Positions 41,138 to 49,301 of a stretch of DNA of 64,000 nt are shown piece by piece; the first letter of the stretch is position 1; each line of letters begins with the position of its first letter. The position numbers were made by a program, and so were the translations under genes. The DNA comes from JAQVOO01 sp964524755 (GTDB lineage: Bacteria; Spirochaetota; Spirochaetia; Sphaerochaetales; Sphaerochaetaceae). The stretch is from positions 13,142 through 77,141 of the forward strand of contig CAZGDR010000002.1 in assembly GCA_964524755.1 (NCBI GenBank), written 5' to 3'. The notes below the pieces were generated by a model. That model was not told the DNA's origin, ran no database searches, and saw nothing but the letters and a program-made list of their open reading frames with translations.

Positions 41138-41153
41138 TGTTTCACGTGAAACA
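41138..41153. other. parS: parS site 2
   Basis: A second perfect TGTTTCACGTGAAACA palindrome, 176 bp from the first and next to a near-identical hairpin. Confidence 0.93.
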
Positions 41154-41158
41154 TCTGT

Positions 41159-41380
41159 TTATGTTTCTGAAACGATATTGATGTTGGGGTCGACTATACT
41201 GCGAATGTATTTTTCAACGCCATTCTTCAATGTCATTTGAGACATTGGGCATCCTGCACAAGCTCCCTTGAGACGTACAAAAACATCATTACCTTCCATG
41301 CGCAAAAACTCAATATCGCCACCATCACTTTGTAGATCGGGCCGAACGTTTTCGATAGCGGCTTTTACTTTATCAACCAT
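41159..41380 (-). CDS. NifU-like (NFU domain) iron-sulfur scaffold protein
   Basis: A 73-residue NFU-domain protein that binds and delivers Fe-S clusters. It has the family opening VKAAIENVRPDLQSDGGDIEF, the cluster-binding Cys41-x2-Cys44 in GACAGCPMSQ, and the MTLKNGVEKYI helix. It is short because it consists of the NFU domain alone. It is convergent with gyrA across the parS pair and divergent from parA. Clients in this window include SdaA, Nth and the radical-SAM enzyme (inference). Confidence 0.92.
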   Translation of the reverse strand: MVDKVKAAIENVRPDLQSDGGDIEFLRMEGNDVFVRLKGACAGCPMSQMTLKNGVEKYIRSIVDPNINIVSET

Positions 41381-41474
41381 AAGATTGGCCTCCTAAAATT
41401 CATTAGCCTAAAGATACTGTAGGGACAAGTGATGGTCAATACCTCTGAAGGAGGGTGACAGAAAAGTTTTAGTT

Positions 41475-42248
41475 ATGTATAGTCATCATATGGTAGCAAA
41501 AAAAATAATATTGTCTAATCAAAAAGGTGGTGTTGGTAAAACAACCACCGCTGTAAATCTAGGGGCTTATTTAGCACAAATGGGCTATAAGGTTTTGTTG
41601 ATAGATCTAGATTCGCAAGGAAATCTGTCTAGCGCTGTATCGGCTGATATGAAGTTCCATACGAGCTATGATGTGATTATTGGCAAATGTACACCCGAAC
41701 AAGCTTATCAGAAAACACCAGTAGAGAATTTATTCGCCATAGCGGGTGGAATTGATTTGGCTGGCTTGAGTGTGGAATTAGTCAATGAACTGGCGCGTGA
41801 GTTCTTTCTTAAAAACGCCTTGGCGTCGGTAGAAAGTAATTGGGATTACATAATAGCAGATTGTCCTCCCTCACTCGGCTTAGTAACTATAAACGCCATG
41901 TGTTGGGCTGAGCATGTAATAATCCCGATGCAATGTGAGTATTTCGCGATGGAGGGATTAAATCTTCTTATGCGAACAATTGCCAATGTAAAAAAACAAT
42001 TAAATCAACGGTTAGAAATTCTAGGGATAGTATTTACCATGTTTGCAGTGAGAACACGCTTAGCAAACGATGTTGTAGATGATGTTACCGCCTATTTCCC
42101 CGATAAAGTGTTTGCAACAAAGATTCCTCGGAATGTGCGTTTATCTGAAGCTCCGTCGCATGGGCTGCCTATTAATCTTTATGACAATACAAGTACAGGT
42201 GCATTAGGATATGAGAGTTTAGCACAGGAGGTGATTACCCGTGTCTAG
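41475..42248 (+). CDS. parA: Chromosome-partitioning ATPase ParA (Soj)
   Basis: Walker-type ATPase that moves ParB-parS complexes over the nucleoid. The 257-residue product has the deviant Walker A KGGVGKTTT with the signature lysine, the DLDSQGN switch and DCPPSLG Walker B. It lacks the N-terminal HTH of plasmid ParA, so it is of the chromosomal Soj type. AAGGAGGGTGA at 41448 is 16 bp from the ATG, so spacing is long; an ATG at 41490 is an alternative start. It overlaps parB by 8 bp. Confidence 0.96.
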   Translation: MYSHHMVAKKIILSNQKGGVGKTTTAVNLGAYLAQMGYKVLLIDLDSQGNLSSAVSADMKFHTSYDVIIGKCTPEQAYQKTPVENLFAIAGGIDLAGLSVELVNELAREFFLKNALASVESNWDYIIADCPPSLGLVTINAMCWAEHVIIPMQCEYFAMEGLNLLMRTIANVKKQLNQRLEILGIVFTMFAVRTRLANDVVDDVTAYFPDKVFATKIPRNVRLSEAPSHGLPINLYDNTSTGALGYESLAQEVITRV

Positions 42249-43161
42249 TTCAAGTAAAAAACGTGGCTTAGGTAGAGGTATTAGTTCTTTGATGGACGAT
42301 TATTCTTTTGATGGGATTTTCCCGGATGGTGAAATAGCAGAGGTAGATGGAGGAAGGCTTATGTCAATTGAAATAAACCGAGTCCATCCCAACCCACAAC
42401 AACCCAGAAAACAATTTGACCAGGAAACTCTAGATGAGCTGGCTGAGTCTATAAGAACTCAAGGGATACTTCAACCTCTGTTGGTTGAAAAAATAAGCGA
42501 AGATAACTATGCAATAATTGCTGGAGAAAGAAGATATCGTGCAGCTCTTTCGCTGGGATTAGAGAAAATACCAGTAATTGTAAAGAAGTTTAGCGACTTC
42601 CAACGCTTAGAAGTTTCATTAATAGAGAACATACAGCGTGAGAATCTAAACCCGATTGAGGAGGCAAGAGCTTATGTCTATTTATTAGAACAAGCTGAAA
42701 TAAAACAAGAAGAACTTGCCGAAAGGGTAGGGAAAAAGCGCTCTACGATAGCTAATTCGGTCCGGTTATTACAGCTGCCAAAAGAGATGCAAGAGTCTCT
42801 TTTGGCCGAAGAATTCTCGGCTGGACATGCACGGGCGTTACTTTCACTTGTCAATCCTGCGGACCAGCAGTATCTTTACAAGAAGTTGCTTGAAGAAGGA
42901 ATGTCGGTTAGGAAAGCAGAGAAGCTAGCTAGTGATCTCCAACAAGGGAAGCGTGCTGCCAGTGGAAAGAAGCCAAGTGAATCAAAAGCTAGGTCAATTG
43001 ATTTATTAGTATTAGAACAGAAGTTCTTAGAAGCTTGTGGTACGAAAGTAAAACTTAGAGGAACCTTACAAAAGGGGAAAGTTGAGATTTCATACCATTC
43101 AATGGAAGATTTAGAACGATTATATCGACTTCTTGCTCAAGAAGAATCAATAGAACTCTAA
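42241..43161 (+). CDS. parB: Chromosome-partitioning protein ParB (Spo0J)
   Basis: CTP-dependent clamp that loads at parS. The 306-residue product starts with GTG inside parA behind AGGAGGTGA. It has [11 protein letters not shown] at the N-terminus (the ParA-stimulating end), [20 protein letters not shown], the CTP-binding GERRYRAAL and [14 protein letters not shown] motifs, and an HTH ([20 protein letters not shown]), followed by a C-terminal dimerisation domain. With the two parS sites upstream it completes a ParABS system. Confidence 0.97.
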   Translation: MSSSSKKRGLGRGISSLMDDYSFDGIFPDGEIAEVDGGRLMSIEINRVHPNPQQPRKQFDQETLDELAESIRTQGILQPLLVEKISEDNYAIIAGERRYRAALSLGLEKIPVIVKKFSDFQRLEVSLIENIQRENLNPIEEARAYVYLLEQAEIKQEELAERVGKKRSTIANSVRLLQLPKEMQESLLAEEFSAGHARALLSLVNPADQQYLYKKLLEEGMSVRKAEKLASDLQQGKRAASGKKPSESKARSIDLLVLEQKFLEACGTKVKLRGTLQKGKVEISYHSMEDLERLYRLLAQEESIEL

Positions 43162-43180
43162 GATAGAGAAGGGAATACAG

Positions 43181-44128
43181 ATGACAAAAGAATTACAAGA
43201 TGGCTTATATGCAAAAATTTCTACTACCCAAGGCGACATTGTCGTGTCGCTTGCTTACCAGCAAGTGCCCATGACGGTAGCTAATTTTGTAGGTCTAGCA
43301 GAAGGTGCTTTGAATTTGAAGGATGAGGGGAAACCCTATTATGATGGATTGAAATTCCACCGTGTTATAAAAGATTTCATGGTTCAAACAGGATGTCCGC
43401 AGGGAACAGGAACTGGGGGACCGGGATATAATTTCCCAGACGAATTCGTTGATGGCCTTACCCACACTGGCCCGGGAATCCTCTCTATGGCTAATGCTGG
43501 ACCTGGAACTAATGGGAGCCAGTTTTTTATTACCCATGTTGCAACTCCTTGGCTTGATGGAAAACATAGTGTGTTTGGTCATGTAGTTGAAGGCCAGCCA
43601 ATAGTTGATGCTATTGCTGAAGGTGATTTGATTCAATCAATAAAGATTGAACGGATAGGAAAAGAAGCCGAAAGCTTCACAGTAAGCAAAGCAAGTTTTG
43701 CTAAAGATGTAGAGCAAGTTCAAGTGAAAGAACAAGAGGCCTTGAAGAAACTTAAAGCAAAACTTGATCGGGAAATTGAGAACCGTTGGCCCAATGCTAT
43801 TCAGACTACGTCCGGTTTACGCTATGTAGTTGCACAAAAGGGGAGTGGGACGGATATGCCTAAGAATGGTACCAACGTAACGGTCCATTACACAGGGACG
43901 CTCCTTGATGGGCGTATATTTGATAGTTCGGTACAACGTGGGGAGCCAGCAAGTTTTGCTGTAGGACAAGTTATCGAGGGATGGAATGAAGCCCTTGTAA
44001 CCATGACAAAAGGGGAAAAACGAACTTTAATTATTCCTCCAGAGTTAGGATACGGAGTACAAGGTTATCCGGGTGTAATACCACCAAATTCATATCTAAT
44101 ATTTGATGTAGAACTTCTCGATTTTTAG
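43181..44128 (+). CDS. Dual-family immunophilin: cyclophilin-FKBP fusion peptidyl-prolyl isomerase
   Basis: A 315-residue cytoplasmic protein (no signal peptide) joining two unrelated prolyl-isomerase folds. Residues about 1-165 are cyclophilin ([38 protein letters not shown]). About 165-205 is a Lys/Glu-rich helical linker. Residues about 210-315 are FKBP ([40 protein letters not shown]). Such CFBP-type fusions have been described in a few bacteria, including treponemes (from memory). Both active sites look intact. It follows parB by 19 bp and precedes radA by 9 bp, so it may lie in the par transcript. Confidence 0.94.
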   Translation: MTKELQDGLYAKISTTQGDIVVSLAYQQVPMTVANFVGLAEGALNLKDEGKPYYDGLKFHRVIKDFMVQTGCPQGTGTGGPGYNFPDEFVDGLTHTGPGILSMANAGPGTNGSQFFITHVATPWLDGKHSVFGHVVEGQPIVDAIAEGDLIQSIKIERIGKEAESFTVSKASFAKDVEQVQVKEQEALKKLKAKLDREIENRWPNAIQTTSGLRYVVAQKGSGTDMPKNGTNVTVHYTGTLLDGRIFDSSVQRGEPASFAVGQVIEGWNEALVTMTKGEKRTLIIPPELGYGVQGYPGVIPPNSYLIFDVELLDF

Positions 44129-44137
44129 TAAAGTAGT

Positions 44138-45502
44138 ATGAAAAAGTTAGCTATTCAATATGTTTGTTCCGAATGTGGCCGAGTGGAGTCAAAATGGCTC
44201 GGCCGCTGTCCTGGTTGTGGATCTTGGAACTCTTTTGTTGAAGAGGCGGTAAAGGTTCAAAGCAAAGCTGAGAAAAGCGCATTAGTTAGGATGGCTAACA
44301 AAATACAAACTGTTACACTGTCAGAAATTGAAATCGGGTCGGATTTTCGTTATTCTTCCGGTATTTCTGAACTAGACCGTGTATTAGGTGGTGGGATCAT
44401 GCGAGGCGGTACCATATTATTGGGTGGAGAACCGGGTATTGGGAAATCAACGCTGATGCTACAGCTCCTTGGATCTATTCAGGACCATAGTGTGCTCTAT
44501 GTCTCTGGGGAAGAGTCTCCTGGACAAGTGAGGATGCGTGCTGAGCGAATTGGAATACCCCTTTCAAGCGTTACCTTATTCGGTGATACCCTCTTAGAAC
44601 CGTTGGTGCAGATTATCCAAAATCAGAAACCTGATGTCTTAGTGATAGATTCACTCCAGACCCTCTCTAGTTCAGAAATACCATCAGCTGCTGGTTCAGT
44701 GAGCCAGATGAGGATGTGTACTATGGAGTTAGTGGATGCCGCTAAACAAGTTGGATCTACTATCTTTTTTATCGGACATATTACTAAAGAGGGCCAAATT
44801 GCAGGTCCTAAGGCCATAGAACACATTGTAGATACTGTTTTGTACTTTGAGCAGGCCGGTAGCGGTGTACGTATTGTTCGAGCGACTAAGAATAGATTTG
44901 GTTCTGTTGATGAAATTGGGATTTTCTTAATGACGGAGAAAGGGTTGATCGCAGTCCACGATCCTGCTGGTTTCTTTATTAGTGAACGCAAAGATGGCGT
45001 TTTGCCAGCAGGAATAGCCTTTACAGCGGTAATTGAGGGAAGTCGCACGTTTTTAGTTGAGATTCAGGCTCTAGTCATACCTGCTAAAGGAAGCTATTCA
45101 CGAGTCTATTCAGAACGTATTGATAATGCTCGTGTTACGCGAGTGGCTGCTGTGTTAGAGCGACATGCTCAAATCTCTTTTTCAGATAAAGATATTTACG
45201 TAAATGTAGCTGGAGGAATTAAACTAAGCGAGGTTTCGATAGAATTGCCGTTAGCGTTAGCGTTATATTCAGCAGCTACCGGAAAAAGCTTACCCAAGGC
45301 GATGGTTTCAATGGGTGAGTTGAGTTTAGCTGGTGAAGTGCGACCTGTTGGATTTGGTGATAAGCGAAGTAAGGGTGCTTTCGATATGGGCTTTACTACA
45401 ATTTTAGCCCCTTCTTCTATGCCGCTTGAGCATGTAGCTTCAATATATCGATGTGACCGGATTGATGAGGCGATTACGCTCGTGAAAAAGATCAATAATT
45501 AG
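44138..45502 (+). CDS. radA: DNA repair protein RadA
   Basis: RecA-like branch-migration helicase. The 454-residue product has an N-terminal zinc finger (Cys10, Cys13, Cys24, Cys27), Walker A GGEPGIGKS (96-104), the RadA-specific KNRFG motif, and a C-terminal Lon-protease-like domain (inactive in RadA). Length and motifs are typical. It is the last gene of the parA-parB-immunophilin-radA run. Confidence 0.95.
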   Translation: MKKLAIQYVCSECGRVESKWLGRCPGCGSWNSFVEEAVKVQSKAEKSALVRMANKIQTVTLSEIEIGSDFRYSSGISELDRVLGGGIMRGGTILLGGEPGIGKSTLMLQLLGSIQDHSVLYVSGEESPGQVRMRAERIGIPLSSVTLFGDTLLEPLVQIIQNQKPDVLVIDSLQTLSSSEIPSAAGSVSQMRMCTMELVDAAKQVGSTIFFIGHITKEGQIAGPKAIEHIVDTVLYFEQAGSGVRIVRATKNRFGSVDEIGIFLMTEKGLIAVHDPAGFFISERKDGVLPAGIAFTAVIEGSRTFLVEIQALVIPAKGSYSRVYSERIDNARVTRVAAVLERHAQISFSDKDIYVNVAGGIKLSEVSIELPLALALYSAATGKSLPKAMVSMGELSLAGEVRPVGFGDKRSKGAFDMGFTTILAPSSMPLEHVASIYRCDRIDEAITLVKKINN

Positions 45503-45523
45503 TTTAGTAAGTATGACTAACTA
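45498..45523 (+). repeat. Degenerate hairpin at the radA 3' end
   Basis: ATTAGTTTAG..CTAACTAAT pairs with one bulge and contains TTAGTAAG, the core of the two perfect hairpins that follow. It overlaps the radA stop and may act as its terminator. Confidence 0.4.
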
Positions 45524-45537
45524 ATCTATATCTGCTG

Positions 45538-45632
45538 TATCTCCTGTGAAACTATTCTCCTTATTCAATTTACTGTAACTCATTATAATTTAAGTAATCA
45601 CTTGATTAGTAAGGGGTGCTTACTAATCAAGT
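45538..45632 (+). repeat. Box-plus-hairpin unit A
   Basis: Begins with TATCTCCTGTGA (45538-45549), then CTATTCTC and an AT-rich spacer. It ends in a perfect 14-bp stem around CTTGATTAGTAAG / CTTACTAATCAAG with loop GGGTG (45600-45632). Unit B at 45775 has the same order. No ORF is present; it could be a structured RNA or a mobile repeat. Confidence 0.6.
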
Positions 45633-45774
45633 TTAAGTCATATTTATGTTACGTATGTTTAGGAAAGGGAAGGTTATAGACTTTCTGATCGAAAGATACA
45701 CATTAGTAGTCATGAAAATATGGATTTTTCAATAATTCCATTAGTACGTGAGAGTAACAAATGTGTATTTAGCC

Positions 45775-45866
45775 TATCTCCTGTGAGATAGCTATTCTCT
45801 GTATTTAGTAGTAAATTTTTATTATAGATACTAATTAGGTTAGTAAGGATCACTTACTAACCTAAT
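45775..45866 (+). repeat. Box-plus-hairpin unit B
   Basis: Opens with the same TATCTCCTGTGA (45775-45786), here part of a small perfect hairpin CTATCTC-CTGT-GAGATAG, followed by CTATTCTC. It ends in a perfect 14-bp stem ATTAGGTTAGTAAG / CTTACTAACCTAAT with loop GATCA (45834-45866). The two stems share the core TTAGTAAG-N5-CTTACTAA while their flanks differ in a compensated way. Confidence 0.6.
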
Positions 45867-45870
45867 ATCA

Positions 45871-47073
45871 TTAAGCGGCTCCACTCAGTTTGCTGATTAA
45901 AAGAGGGAAGGCTATGAAAGTTCCAATGGAAGCAAAAATACTGGTAGTCATAAAAATGAGTAGGGCATGGATGATCCGATTTTTGAACCAACCCTTAAAG
46001 CTCAAAATATCATCTGAGACATTTTCAAAATCCTTAACCCGTGGTTTACGCATGGTGGCCTCAATTAAGCCTGCTACCATACCAACTCCTAGAGTTGGAC
46101 TGAGAGCTGTTATTGGGGCCGCCAGCATAGAGAGGATGATTGTTACGGGGTGAGCTAGTGAAAGGATCGCTGCTAGACCAGTTAGGGATGCGTTCAATCC
46201 AAACCAATATAAAAACATTCCAAGGCCTTGGTCCCAGCCCGACCGGATGAAACCTACAGCAATTATTCCTAAGAGTGCAATAACGATACCCCAAGAGAAA
46301 AATTTACCTACTAATGAGGGGGCCGGAACGGTGGAAATTGCCGATACATCGGCACTAATTGTTTTGTTATCAAGTTTCTCCATATGAGCTACTAGGCCTG
46401 GGGCATGGCCAGCACCAACTACAGCCACAATACGAGATCCAGGTGCTTCATATATTTTTGATGCTAGATATTGGTCTCGCTCATCAATTAAAACCCGCTT
46501 AATAGTGGGAAGTTCTTCTGCCATTTCATCCAGCATAGATTGTAAGACGTTCTTCTCTTTGAGTTTTTCTATCTCTTCACTACTAATTTCTTCATTTGAG
46601 AATACGGCAGTGAGGAGGGTGGAAATCAGTTTTATTTTGTTCCATCCGTTTGAGAGGCGCCAAGCCCGTTTGAATGTCACTTGAATTTCTCGATCGCAAA
46701 AAGAGAGGGGGATGTTTTTTTCGGTTGCTAATTCAGCTGCTCTCATAATTTCATCCCCAGGAGTGACTCCCATCTGCATGCCCAATTTCTTCTGGTATGA
46801 AGATAAAGCCATATTAGCTAACAAGAGAAATCCTTTATTTTCCTTAAGTACCGTTTTGATATTTAAGTTTTCCCAACCTTGGCTCTCTGTTTTAGACTTG
46901 TATCTACTGTCATCTAACTCGACACAAATACGGTCAGGTGCAATTTCTTCTATCGTCCTTGCAACTTCCTCGACACTATCTTGGGAAACATGCGCCGTTC
47001 CGATTAATATTATTTCTTTACCATCGGCACAAATTAGCCGTTGCATCGTGTCACTGATCTTTTCAACTGTCAC
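45871..47073 (-). CDS. TraB/PrgY-family membrane protein
   Basis: About 401 residues from the GTG start chosen because GGAGG lies 7 bp upstream. The N-terminal soluble part has the TraB-family motifs: LIGTAHVSQDSVEEV, CVELDDSRY, and VAVVGAGHAPGLVAHME. The C-terminal third holds several membrane spans. TraB/PrgY proteins include the enterococcal pheromone-shutdown protein, and the fold is related to metalloproteases of the TIKI/erythromycin-esterase group; the physiological role in other bacteria is unknown. It is transcribed toward the hairpin-repeat region and is divergent from the LysO-like gene. Confidence 0.85.
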   Translation of the reverse strand: MTVEKISDTMQRLICADGKEIILIGTAHVSQDSVEEVARTIEEIAPDRICVELDDSRYKSKTESQGWENLNIKTVLKENKGFLLLANMALSSYQKKLGMQMGVTPGDEIMRAAELATEKNIPLSFCDREIQVTFKRAWRLSNGWNKIKLISTLLTAVFSNEEISSEEIEKLKEKNVLQSMLDEMAEELPTIKRVLIDERDQYLASKIYEAPGSRIVAVVGAGHAPGLVAHMEKLDNKTISADVSAISTVPAPSLVGKFFSWGIVIALLGIIAVGFIRSGWDQGLGMFLYWFGLNASLTGLAAILSLAHPVTIILSMLAAPITALSPTLGVGMVAGLIEATMRKPRVKDFENVSDDILSFKGWFKNRIIHALLIFMTTSIFASIGTFIAFPLLISKLSGAA

Positions 47074-47168
47074 CTTGATTCCTCCGCGTTGGTACAAATA
47101 TAACTATGATGTGCAAAAGGTACAAGGACTTGCTTGAGCAACGAGAACGATTCCGTTATTGTGGTGAC

Positions 47169-48089
47169 ATGCAAACATTTTGGTACCTAGTGAAATTATT
47201 TATGAGTCTTGGTCTAGGGGTAGTTGCTGCTAAGGCTGTGGGCAAAGAACGTTTTCATGGTATTATCAGTAAGGTTCTCGATGGTGTGTTATATCTCCTG
47301 CTTTTCCTGATGGGGGTTAATACAGCACGCATCCCTAATATTATTTCACGGATTATGCAAATAGGAGTAGATGCGCTACTCGCTACCCTTCTAGTAATGG
47401 TAGGATGTATTATTACGGCAGGATTACTCGGTTTGGCAGTATCGAAACGTTCAAGTCCGGCTGAACGGGTTCGACAACGCATTACTTGGGGTCGTTTAAA
47501 AACGCCTGCGATCATGATTGGGAATGTAATTGCAGGTTTTGTTTGCGCCTATCTTACTAATTGGTTTAATTGGTTTGATGATTCGATGATTACAGTCGTG
47601 CTCTATTTTATGTTATTTTTGGTGGGAATGCAGATGGTACAAAATGGGGTCAATCTTGTACCTTTGTTGAAATCTCCCTTGATGATTCTGTTGCCGCTCT
47701 CTACGATAATGGGAACCTATTTAGGGGCTTTGGCTCTTCCCTTACTTTCATCATACTCTATCCGTGAATCGTTAACACTCGTTTCTGGATTTGGTTGGTA
47801 TTCTCTTTCTGGGGTATTAATCAGTAGTTTAGGCGATCCTCAATTAGGAGCCGTTTCGTTTCTAAGTAATCTTTTTCGTGAGACGATTGCTTTTATATTA
47901 ATTCCATTACTAGCTACGTTCTCCCACTTCTCTTACTCTTCGGTAAGTATTGCAGGGGCAACTAGTATGGATGTTACCCTCCCGTTGCTTAAAAAAAGTT
48001 TAGGAGATACGATTGTTCCACTGGCCATTGCGCATGGAGTCATTATCACCTTTGCGGCCCCTTTTCTTATCCCTGTATGGTACGGATAG
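47169..48089 (+). CDS. LysO-family (DUF340) putative lysine exporter
   Basis: A 306-residue polytopic inner-membrane protein. The start is placed at the ATG of MQTFWYLVKLF; the frame extends to 47106 but that part is hydrophilic and overlaps the promoter region. Family features are the N-terminal YLLLFLMGVNTA, the repeated MLFLVGMQMVQNG, and the LVSGFGWYSLSGVLIS and LSNLFRETIAF blocks, which match LysO/YbjE. LysO exports lysine and toxic analogues in E. coli; the substrate here is inferred. Its 3' end overlaps the convergent unknown gene by 23 bp. Confidence 0.85.
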   Translation: MQTFWYLVKLFMSLGLGVVAAKAVGKERFHGIISKVLDGVLYLLLFLMGVNTARIPNIISRIMQIGVDALLATLLVMVGCIITAGLLGLAVSKRSSPAERVRQRITWGRLKTPAIMIGNVIAGFVCAYLTNWFNWFDDSMITVVLYFMLFLVGMQMVQNGVNLVPLLKSPLMILLPLSTIMGTYLGALALPLLSSYSIRESLTLVSGFGWYSLSGVLISSLGDPQLGAVSFLSNLFRETIAFILIPLLATFSHFSYSSVSIAGATSMDVTLPLLKKSLGDTIVPLAIAHGVIITFAAPFLIPVWYG

Positions 48090-48513
48090 GAGCTATAAAC
48101 TGGACTGTAACTTCAAATTGTCGTTCTTTATATAAGCGGATAGAGAAAGGGTGTTCCTTTACTTGAGAATAATTGAAGTCAGTTGCGAAACGATTTAATA
48201 GGGGCATAAGATGCTTCCCTTCGGTTGGAGCAAAAGGCATTTGGTAAAACAGGTATGAACCAGCTTCAACTGTGTTGATTGCTGGGGATGTGTCGTCAGG
48301 AAAACGATAATATGCAGCAAGGCATGAGACACTGTATAAATCAGCAGTTAATAGTGCTTTGCATGCTAAAAGCGCGTCAGTTCCTATAGGAGCTTGGGAA
48401 AGTTGCTCCAGAAGTAAATCGTATGCTTCATGGCAAGGAAGAGAACCTGAAAGTTCTTTTGTATAGACTAAGGGTTGTTGCAAGTGTAATTGCTTGGTTG
48501 ATGTATGGGTCAT
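48067..48513 (-). CDS. Hypothetical protein
   Basis: Not recognised. A 148-residue soluble protein from the ATG of MTHTSTKQLHLQQ; an earlier ATG at 48561 lies inside the divergent gene. The sequence has no signal, membrane span or catalytic motif that I can name; it contains a possible helical DALLACKALLTADLYSVSCLAAYY and a beta-rich C-terminus. It starts only 3 bp from the divergent metallopeptidase start and overlaps the LysO-like gene at its 3' end. Confidence 0.6.
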   Translation of the reverse strand: MTHTSTKQLHLQQPLVYTKELSGSLPCHEAYDLLLEQLSQAPIGTDALLACKALLTADLYSVSCLAAYYRFPDDTSPAINTVEAGSYLFYQMPFAPTEGKHLMPLLNRFATDFNYSQVKEHPFSIRLYKERQFEVTVQFIAPIRTIQG

Positions 48514-48516
48514 AAT

Positions 48517-49242
48517 ATGAGTGTAGTAAAAAATAGATCTAAAGTACAGTATAAAGTGCAAAGGCGAAAAAATAGAAAGCGAATTTCATTGCGGATTACA
48601 GATGATGCCCTAGTTCTTGTATCTGTGCCCTATTCTACGCCCTCATCTGTAATAGAAGATGTCATTTCTGAAAACTCGGAGTGGATAAAAACAAGAGTCG
48701 CACAGGTTCTACAACTTCCTTCTCCCTTACCGGCTCATACCTACACAACAGGAGATTGTTTTTTAGTGCTCGGTGAAGAGCATATCTTACAGGTAGAACA
48801 CGGTAAGGCTCGGGTGACTAATTGTAGCCGAAATGGAACGACACTGATTGTGAAAACTCGCAAGGGCGCTGGTGAGACGGCTATTCGTAAAGCGATTGAA
48901 ACGTGGTATGCAACATTTGGAAACGAGCTTTATGAGAAGCTTGTAACGCGATGGCTAAGTATCATAGAAGAACCCCCTAAGATTAAACTAACAACGGTGG
49001 AGATAGCTTCCTATCCCAAACGCTGGGGTAGTTGTTCTCAGAAAGGTGAATTGCGTTTTGCTTTACGTTCGTTAATGTTACCGCAGTCACTCATAGATTA
49101 TGTAGCGTTGCACGAGGTAGGGCACTTGTATTACTTCAATCACAGTCCAGAATTTAAGTTGTTTTTAGAAACATACATGCCTGATTGGAGAGAACGGCAA
49201 AAAACAATGAATTTGTTACGTCGGCAAGTGGCTGTCATTTGA
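48517..49242 (+). CDS. YgjP/M48-like zinc metallopeptidase (DUF45)
   Basis: A 241-residue soluble protein of the YgjP/WLM-type family. The zinc motif reads HEVGHLYYFNHSPEF, i.e. HExxH followed by NHS-x2-F, where the second His provides the third ligand. The central KRWGSCSQKGELRF is also typical. Substrates are unknown; some relatives sit with restriction systems, but no such genes are here. The start at 48517 is almost back to back with the divergent gene; an alternative in-frame ATG lies at 48505. It stops with TGA at 49240-49242. Confidence 0.88.
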   Translation: MSVVKNRSKVQYKVQRRKNRKRISLRITDDALVLVSVPYSTPSSVIEDVISENSEWIKTRVAQVLQLPSPLPAHTYTTGDCFLVLGEEHILQVEHGKARVTNCSRNGTTLIVKTRKGAGETAIRKAIETWYATFGNELYEKLVTRWLSIIEEPPKIKLTTVEIASYPKRWGSCSQKGELRFALRSLMLPQSLIDYVALHEVGHLYYFNHSPEFKLFLETYMPDWRERQKTMNLLRRQVAVI

Positions 49243-49301
49243 AAGTGCGCTACCAAAACCCCATAACTTATGATATAAGTAAAGAGCATTTAGGAGGGCG
49301 T

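Noticed and set aside
45600..45866. CRISPR-like repeat array
   Set aside because: Only two units, unequal internal sequence, no spacer structure and no cas genes.
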